DNA of 64,000 bases from Ornithinimicrobium flavum (GTDB taxonomy: Bacteria > Actinomycetota > Actinomycetes > Actinomycetales > Dermatophilaceae): contig NZ_CP038213.1 of NCBI RefSeq assembly GCF_004526345.1, positions 2,356,001 to 2,420,000 of the forward strand, given 5' to 3'. Below, in pieces: positions 58,403 to 64,000 of this stretch. The notes under the pieces are model-generated. The model was not told the origin of the DNA and made no database searches. It was given only the letters and a program-made list of their open reading frames with translations. How positions within the stretch are numbered: the first letter of the stretch is position 1; each line of letters begins with the position of its first letter. The position numbers were made by a program, and so were the translations under genes.

Positions 58403-60505
58403 GTGAACACGTCGAGCACCTCCAGCACGCCCAGCACGCCGACCGACGGCGCCTCGCCCGACCCGCACCTGTGGCTGGAGGAGGTGGAGTCGCCCGAGGC
58501 GCTGTCGTGGGTGGGCGAGCGCAGCCGGGCGGCGGAGGCGGTGCTGACCGCCCACCCTCGCTACGCCTCGCTCCACGCCGGCATCCGGGAGGCCCTCGAG
58601 GCACCCGACCGGATCCCGCTCGTGCAGCAGGTGGGGGAGCACCTCTACGGCTTCTGGACCGACGCCGAGCACCCGCGCGGGGTATGGCGCCGCACCACCT
58701 GGGACTCCTACCGCACCGACGAGCCGCGGTGGGAGGTGCTCGTCGACGTCGACGCCCTCGCCGAGGAGGAGGGTGTGCCCTGGGTCTGGCAGGGCGCCAG
58801 CCTGCTGCGACCCACGCTGGACCGCGTCCTGGTCCACCTGTCGCGCGGCGGCGCCGACGCGGGCACCACCCGCGAGCTGGACCTGACCACGGGCGGCTGG
58901 GTCCCCGCTCCGGAGGGCTTCGCCAAGCCCGAGGCGAAGGGACGCCTGGTCTGGCGCGACCGGGACCACGTCTTCCTCACCACCGCCGACGACCCGACCG
59001 GGGCGACCCGGTCGGGATACCCACGGACGGCCCGCCTCTGGCGCCGCGGCACGTCGCTGCAGGAGGCCACCGTCGTGCACACCGTCCCGGAGGAGGACCT
59101 GGGGCTCTTCGTGCAGCACGACCAGGTCACCGGCCGCACGGTCCTGCACCGGGCCCTGGCCTTCTACCGTGAGCAGACCCTGCTCGTCACCGACGCCGGT
59201 GTGCTCCCGCTCGACCTGCCCGAGACGGGTGAGGCCTCGGTGCACGGCGACCACGCGGCCGTCCGGCTGCGCCACACCTGGACGCCCGACCCCGACCGCC
59301 CGGCTGCGAGCTTTCCCGCGGGCAGCCTGCTCGTGGCACCCCTGGACGCCGTGGCCACCGACGCGGCACGTGCCCCCTGGACGGCCCTGTTCACCCCCGA
59401 CGACCGCTCGGCGCTGGTGGACCTGACCTGGACCCGGCACCACCTGGTGACGACCGAGCTGGTCGACGTCCGGCACACCGTCCACCTGCACGTCCCGGAG
59501 GGGGACGGGTGGACCAGCACCGACCTCACCGACCGGCTCGACGTCGGCCTGCGCACGGTCAGCGTGAGCGCGGTGGACGACGACGCCAGCGACGACCTGT
59601 GGCTGGTCACGACGGGTTTCCTGGACCCGATGACCCTCTCGGTCGCGCACGTCGGCCCCGACGGGTCGGCCCGCCTCGAGCGGCTCAGGGCGGCGCCGGA
59701 GCGGTTCGACTCCGGTGGCCTGGCGGTGTCGCAGGAGTGGGCGACCTCCGCCGACGGCACCCGCGTGCCGTACTGGCAGGTGGGCCCCGCCGACCTGCCC
59801 CTGGACGGCACCACCCCGACGGTCCTGCACGGCTACGGCGGGTTCGAGCAGGCGCTCACCCCCGCCTACGACCCGATCGTGGGGCGTTCCTGGCTGGCCG
59901 ACGGGCACGTCCACGTCGTCGCCGGGATCCGGGGCGGGGGCGAGTTCGGCCCGCGCTGGCACCAGGCCGCTCTGCGGCAGGACCGGCACCGCGCCTACGA
60001 GGACTTCGTGGCCGTGGCTCGCGACCTCGTCGCACGCCGGGTCACGTCCGTGGAGCGTCTCGGCTGCACCGGCCGGTCCAACGGCGGGCTGCTCGTCGGC
60101 AACATGATCACCGGCTACCCCGAGGACTTCGGCGCGGTGGTCTGCCAGGTGCCGCTGCTGGACATGCGGCGCTACCACCTGCTCCTGGCCGGTGCGTCCT
60201 GGACGGCGGAGTACGGTGACCCCGAGGACCCCGAGCAGTGGCGGTGGCTGCAGACGTTCTCGCCCTACCAGCGCTTCGACGTCGCCCGTCCCACGCCGGC
60301 GGTCTACCTGGCCACCTCCACCCGCGACGACCGCGTGCACCCCGCCCACGCCCGCAAGATGGCCGCGCTCCTGGCCGAGCACGGCCGGGACGTGACCTAC
60401 TGGGAGAACACCGAGGGTGGTCACGGCGGGGCCAGCACCCCCGAGCAGTGGGCGACCTGGCACGCCCTCGCCTGGGCCTTCCTGCACGCCCGGCTCGCGG
60501 CCTGA
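58403..60505 (+). CDS. Prolyl oligopeptidase-family serine peptidase (S9)
   Basis: A 700-residue cytoplasmic peptidase. The N-terminal part is a seven-bladed propeller starting DPHLWLEEVESPEALSWV. The C-terminal alpha/beta-hydrolase domain carries the nucleophile in GRSNGGLLVGNM, the aspartate in TSTRDDRVHPAHA and the histidine in EGGHGG. GGFEQALTPAY and the catalytic arrangement match prolyl oligopeptidases. GTG 58403 is preceded by GAGGTGGGG. No signal peptide is seen. It is divergent from the alpha-hydroxyacid oxidase gene. Confidence 0.93.
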   Translation: MNTSSTSSTPSTPTDGASPDPHLWLEEVESPEALSWVGERSRAAEAVLTAHPRYASLHAGIREALEAPDRIPLVQQVGEHLYGFWTDAEHPRGVWRRTTWDSYRTDEPRWEVLVDVDALAEEEGVPWVWQGASLLRPTLDRVLVHLSRGGADAGTTRELDLTTGGWVPAPEGFAKPEAKGRLVWRDRDHVFLTTADDPTGATRSGYPRTARLWRRGTSLQEATVVHTVPEEDLGLFVQHDQVTGRTVLHRALAFYREQTLLVTDAGVLPLDLPETGEASVHGDHAAVRLRHTWTPDPDRPAASFPAGSLLVAPLDAVATDAARAPWTALFTPDDRSALVDLTWTRHHLVTTELVDVRHTVHLHVPEGDGWTSTDLTDRLDVGLRTVSVSAVDDDASDDLWLVTTGFLDPMTLSVAHVGPDGSARLERLRAAPERFDSGGLAVSQEWATSADGTRVPYWQVGPADLPLDGTTPTVLHGYGGFEQALTPAYDPIVGRSWLADGHVHVVAGIRGGGEFGPRWHQAALRQDRHRAYEDFVAVARDLVARRVTSVERLGCTGRSNGGLLVGNMITGYPEDFGAVVCQVPLLDMRRYHLLLAGASWTAEYGDPEDPEQWRWLQTFSPYQRFDVARPTPAVYLATSTRDDRVHPAHARKMAALLAEHGRDVTYWENTEGGHGGASTPEQWATWHALAWAFLHARLAA

Positions 60506-60517
60506 GCCGGCCCGCGG

Positions 60518-61358
60518 TCAGAGCAGGACGGTGGCGAAGGTGCCGGTGCGGACGAACCCGGCGCGGCGGTAGGTGGCGACCGCCCGCTCGTTGAAGTCGT
60601 TGACGTAGAGGGTCACGACCGGGGCCACGTGCGCGATGGTGTGCTCGACGACGGCGGCCATCGCCGGTGCCGCCAGGCCCCGGCCCCGCCAGTCGGGGTG
60701 GACCCAGACTCCCTGCACCTGCGCGACACCGAGGGCGACCGACCCCAGGTCAGCCTTGAAGACGACCTGCCCCTCCTCGACCCGGACCAGCGAGTGCCCC
60801 TGCTCGATGAGCTGGGCCACGCCGCCCCGGTAGCCGGCGCCGCTGCCGCGGTACGGCGGGTAGCCGATCTCCTCGGTGAACATGGCCGCCGCCGCCGGGA
60901 CGAGGATGTCCAGCTCGTCCGTCGGCAGGGCGCACGTCCGGGTCGACCGGTAGCCCCAGGACGGAGGGACGGGTCTGCATCGTCATGACCAGCTGGTTGC
61001 GACGCACCTCGCGCGGCGGACCCCAGTGCCGCTCCAGGCGGCCCCACAGGTCGAGCACCTGGTCGGCCGGACCGAAGACCGAGCTCGCGCTCGCCCTGCG
61101 ACGCACAACCTTGGCCGCCAGCGCGGCGATCGCACGGGGCCCGGCCTCGACCGGCACCACGTTGGCCGAGCACCAGCACAGCGCGGCCTCGTCCCCCGCC
61201 TCGTAGCCGAACAGCGGACCGCGGGTCCCCACCAGCCCCGACTCCCGGATCCGCGCCGCCACGAAGACGTTCGTCACCGGGTCCTGGGCGCACACCTCCA
61301 GCGCGCGCGGGACGTCCTGCAGGCCGTAGGCCCGCACCGGGGACAACGTGCGCAACAT
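60518..61358 (-). CDS. DUF4081-GNAT acetyltransferase, one apparent frameshift
   Basis: About 279 residues when repaired. The N-terminal DUF4081 part starts at ATG 61358 (LSPVRAYGLQDVPRALEVCA). The C-terminal GNAT domain has the acetyl-CoA motif VWVHPDWRGRGLAAPAM and ends LYVNDFNERAVATYRRAGF. The frame changes near 60963, where one base seems in excess. This two-domain family is common in Actinobacteria; substrate unknown. It is convergent with the S9 peptidase gene and divergent from glpD. Confidence 0.85.
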
Positions 61359-61495
61359 GACCCCAGCCTGCCGCACCGGCCCCGCGACCGCGACACGGGC
61401 CCGGTGCGCGCAGGGACGACCCCGCCCCTGCGCCACCCCGGTCCATAACGCAGGATGGTGCGCAGGAGCGAGCGAGCAGGCGAAAGAGGACGCAG

Positions 61496-63259
61496 ATGCA
61501 ACCACGCGCACTGACCGGCCGGAGCCGGGACGAGGCCCTGCGGGTGCTGGCCGACAGCGGTCGGGACGGCGGGGAGCCCCTGGACGTGCTGGTCGTCGGG
61601 GGCGGCGTCACCGGAGCCGGCGTGGCCCTCGACGCCGCCACCCGCGGCCTGACGACGGTGCTCGTGGAGGCCGGCGACTGGGGGTCGGGCACCTCGCAGT
61701 GGTCGACCAAGCTGGTCCACGGCGGCCTGCGCTACCTGCAGATGCTCGACTTCAAGCTGGTGCACGAGGCGTTGACCGAGCGGGGCCTGCTGCTGCGCAC
61801 CCTCGCCCCGCACCTCGTCAAGCCCATGCCCTTCCTCATCCCGCTGGAGCACCGCCTCTGGCAGCGCGCGTACTACGGCGCCGGGGTCACCCTCTACGAC
61901 CTGCTGGCCAACGCGATGCCGGGCCGCCGCGCGCTCCCGATCCACCAGCACCGCACCCGCCACGGCCTGCAGTCGGAGTTCCCCGACCTCGACTACGACG
62001 AGGCGATCGGCGCGGTGAAGTACTGGGACGCGACGGTGGACGACGCCCGCCTGGTCACCACCCTGGTGCGCACGGCCCACACCTACGGGGCCCACCCCGC
62101 CTCCCGCACCCGCGTCACCAGCATCGTCAAGGACGCGTCCGGGCGTGCGGTGGGCGCCCGGCTGCTGGACCTCGAGACCGGCCGGGAGCTGGAGTGCCGC
62201 GCGCGCCACGTCATCACCTGCACCGGGGTGTGGACCGGTGACGTCTCCACCCTGGCCGACACCGACGGCGGCCTGACCGTCCTGGCGTCCAAGGGCATCC
62301 ACCTCGTGGTGCCGCGGGAGAAGATCTACGGCAGCAGCGGGCTCTTCCTCCAGACCGAGCGGTCGGTCCTGTTCTTCATCCCCTGGTCCCGCTACTGGAT
62401 CATCGGCACCACCGACACCCCGTGGACGCTCGACCGGGGCCACCCCCTGGCGACCTCCGCCGACATCGACTACGTCCTGAGCCACGCCAACGAGGCGCTG
62501 GGCGCCGAGCTCACCCGCGAGGACGTGGTCGGCTGGTATGCCGGGCTGCGACCGCTGCTGCAGCCCGGCACCAAGGAGGGGACCGACTCGGCGAAGGTCA
62601 GCCGCGAGCACACCGTGGCCAGCCCGGTGCCGGGCCTGACGGTGGTCGGGGGCGGCAAGCTCACGACCTACCGGGTCATGGCGCGCGACGCCGTCGACTT
62701 CGCCCTGGGCGCCGACGCCGAGGCCCTCGGGAGCATCACGGCGGAGATCCCGCTGGTCGGGGCCGTCGGCGAGGCGGCGATGCGGCGGCGGATGCCCGCG
62801 CTGCGGCGCGAGTTCGGCTGGACCGAGCAGCAGACCGACCACCTCCTGCACCGCTACGGCTCGCTCATCGAGGAGCTGCTGGACCTCATCGCCGAGGACT
62901 CCTCCCTGGCCGAGCCGCTGGAGCACGCCCCGGCCTACCTGCGGGCGGAGGTCGCCTACGCGTGCATCAGCGAGGGGGTGCTGCACCTGGAGGACATCAT
63001 GATGCGCCGGACCCGCCTGGTCTACGAGGTGCCGGACCAGGGTGAGGCGGCCGTCCCGGAGATCGCCGAGATCGCCGAGCAGTGGCTCGGGTGGGGTATG
63101 GAGCGGATGGAGGCCGAGGTGGAGCGCTACGGCGCCTGGGCGCGAGGGGTGCGCGCCGCGGCGCAGGCCCCGGACGACGCGGCGGCGCTGGCGGCCTTCG
63201 AGCGGGAGGTCGGGCCGGGCTCGCCCACCGCCGTGGGGCACGCGAGGACCGGGCGGTGA
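61496..63259 (+). CDS. glpD: FAD-dependent glycerol-3-phosphate dehydrogenase GlpD
   Basis: Membrane-associated oxidation of glycerol 3-phosphate to dihydroxyacetone phosphate, passing electrons to quinone. The 587-residue protein has the FAD motif [45 protein letters not shown] and [11 protein letters not shown], plus a C-terminal DAO_C domain. The glpK start overlaps its stop (GTGA), giving a glpD-glpK operon for glycerol use. Confidence 0.96.
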   Translation: MQPRALTGRSRDEALRVLADSGRDGGEPLDVLVVGGGVTGAGVALDAATRGLTTVLVEAGDWGSGTSQWSTKLVHGGLRYLQMLDFKLVHEALTERGLLLRTLAPHLVKPMPFLIPLEHRLWQRAYYGAGVTLYDLLANAMPGRRALPIHQHRTRHGLQSEFPDLDYDEAIGAVKYWDATVDDARLVTTLVRTAHTYGAHPASRTRVTSIVKDASGRAVGARLLDLETGRELECRARHVITCTGVWTGDVSTLADTDGGLTVLASKGIHLVVPREKIYGSSGLFLQTERSVLFFIPWSRYWIIGTTDTPWTLDRGHPLATSADIDYVLSHANEALGAELTREDVVGWYAGLRPLLQPGTKEGTDSAKVSREHTVASPVPGLTVVGGGKLTTYRVMARDAVDFALGADAEALGSITAEIPLVGAVGEAAMRRRMPALRREFGWTEQQTDHLLHRYGSLIEELLDLIAEDSSLAEPLEHAPAYLRAEVAYACISEGVLHLEDIMMRRTRLVYEVPDQGEAAVPEIAEIAEQWLGWGMERMEAEVERYGAWARGVRAAAQAPDDAAALAAFEREVGPGSPTAVGHARTGR

Positions 63260-64000
63260 CCCGGTTCGCCGGCCACGTGCTGGCCATCGACCAGGGCACG
63301 ACCAGCACCCGGGCCATCGTCTTCGACCACGACGGCCGGGTGGTCTCGGTGGGCCAGAAGGAGCACCGGCAGATCTTCCCCCGGGCCGGCTGGGTGGAGC
63401 ACGACCCGGTCCAGATCTGGGACAACACCCGGGAGGTCATCGGTCTGGCCCTCGGCAAGGCCAACCTCACCGGGGAGGACCTCGCCGCCATCGGCATCAC
63501 CAACCAGCGTGAGACCACCGTCGTCTGGGACCGGGAGACCGGGGAGCCGGTCCACCCCGCCATCGTCTGGCAGGACACCCGGACGACAGCGCTGGTGGAG
63601 CAGCTCGGAGGCGAGGTGGGCCCCGACCGTTTCCGCGACGTGTGCGGGCTGCCCCTGGCGACCTACTTCTCCGGCCCGAAGATCCGCTGGATCCTCGACC
63701 ACGTGGACGGGGCGAGGGAGCGGGCGGAGGCCGGTGAGCTGCTCTTCGGCACCACCGACTCCTGGCTGGTGTGGAACCTCACGGGCGGCCCGGACGGCGG
63801 CGTGCACGTCACCGACGTGACCAACGCCTCCCGCACGATGCTCATGGACCTGCGGACCCTGCAGTGGTCGCCGGAGGTGTGCGAGGCCATGGGTGTGCCC
63901 ACGGCCATGCTGCCGCAGATCCGGTCCTGCTCGGAGGAGTACGGCCGCAGCAGCAAGCTCGGCGTGCCCATCGCCGGGATCCTCGGGGACCAGCACGCCG
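63256..64000 (+). CDS. glpK: Glycerol kinase GlpK, partial (3' end outside the window)
   Basis: ATP-dependent phosphorylation of glycerol. The first 248 codons are visible, about half of a protein normally near 500 residues. The FGGY kinase start is [19 protein letters not shown], followed by [25 protein letters not shown] and the segment with the catalytic aspartate near GILGDQHA at the edge. GTG 63256 overlaps the glpD stop. Confidence 0.96.
   Translation, partial: MTRFAGHVLAIDQGTTSTRAIVFDHDGRVVSVGQKEHRQIFPRAGWVEHDPVQIWDNTREVIGLALGKANLTGEDLAAIGITNQRETTVVWDRETGEPVHPAIVWQDTRTTALVEQLGGEVGPDRFRDVCGLPLATYFSGPKIRWILDHVDGARERAEAGELLFGTTDSWLVWNLTGGPDGGVHVTDVTNASRTMLMDLRTLQWSPEVCEAMGVPTAMLPQIRSCSEEYGRSSKLGVPIAGILGDQHA

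Overview
The window is 64 kb of very GC-rich DNA. Dense GTG starts, ATGA/GTGA stop-start overlaps, and actinobacterial gene orders (rplU-rpmA-obgE-proB-proA-nadD-rsfS, rimP-nusA-ylxR-infB, rbfA-truB-ribF) point to an actinobacterium. Micrococcales, perhaps near Intrasporangiaceae/Ornithinimicrobiaceae, is my best guess from overall impression, not from a search.

Layout. 1-887 is the 5' part of an L-lactate permease with a recognisable promoter and operator. 1092-1164 is tRNA-Ala(GGC). 1240-12155 is a minus-strand housekeeping run (histidine phosphatase, rsfS, nadD, proA, proB, obgE, rpmA, rplU, RNase E/G, DUF2344 protein). serC-serA sit on the plus strand between the DUF2344 gene and its usual partner, a B12-binding radical SAM gene (15159-17126). 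The space between serA and that gene carries two inverted clusters of a 32-bp repeat. 17166-28434 holds an acyl-CoA ligase, a RodA/FtsW protein, ribF-truB-rbfA and infB-ylxR-nusA-rimP, with a copper-chaperone lipoprotein gene on the opposite strand between rbfA and infB. 28526-37857 holds a DUF4439 lipoprotein, an APH(6)-type kinase, a YyaL-like protein, a CapA-like protein, a TauE-like transporter, proS and a cysteine-desulfurase-like protein.

The most interesting region is 37943-50478. A minus-strand operon dctP-dctQ-dctM-uxaC-uxuB (TRAP importer, uronate isomerase, mannonate/fructuronate oxidoreductase) diverges from a LarA-superfamily nickel-pincer enzyme gene. A LacI-type regulator gene follows and diverges from gnd-larE-larB; larC lies next on the minus strand. 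The two divergent promoter regions carry the same 19-bp sequence with one mismatch, so the genes are probably one regulon. D-mannonate and D-gluconate are C2 epimers, and D-gluconate 2-epimerases are known in the LarA superfamily. I therefore infer a route D-glucuronate > D-fructuronate > D-mannonate > (nickel-dependent 2-epimerisation) > D-gluconate > 6-phosphogluconate > (Gnd) ribulose 5-phosphate. It would avoid mannonate dehydratase, which is not in the window; the required gluconate kinase is not in the window either.

50540-64000 holds an esterase, an EamA transporter, a branched-chain amino-acid-type ABC transporter with a LivM-LivG fusion, an FMN-dependent alpha-hydroxyacid oxidase, an S9 peptidase, a DUF4081/GNAT protein, glpD and the 5' part of glpK.

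Quality caution. Eight otherwise conserved genes are interrupted by thirteen apparent one-base frameshifts, several in or next to G/C runs. The genes include ribF and RNase E/G. Base-calling or assembly error is the likeliest cause, so those genes are described as if repaired.
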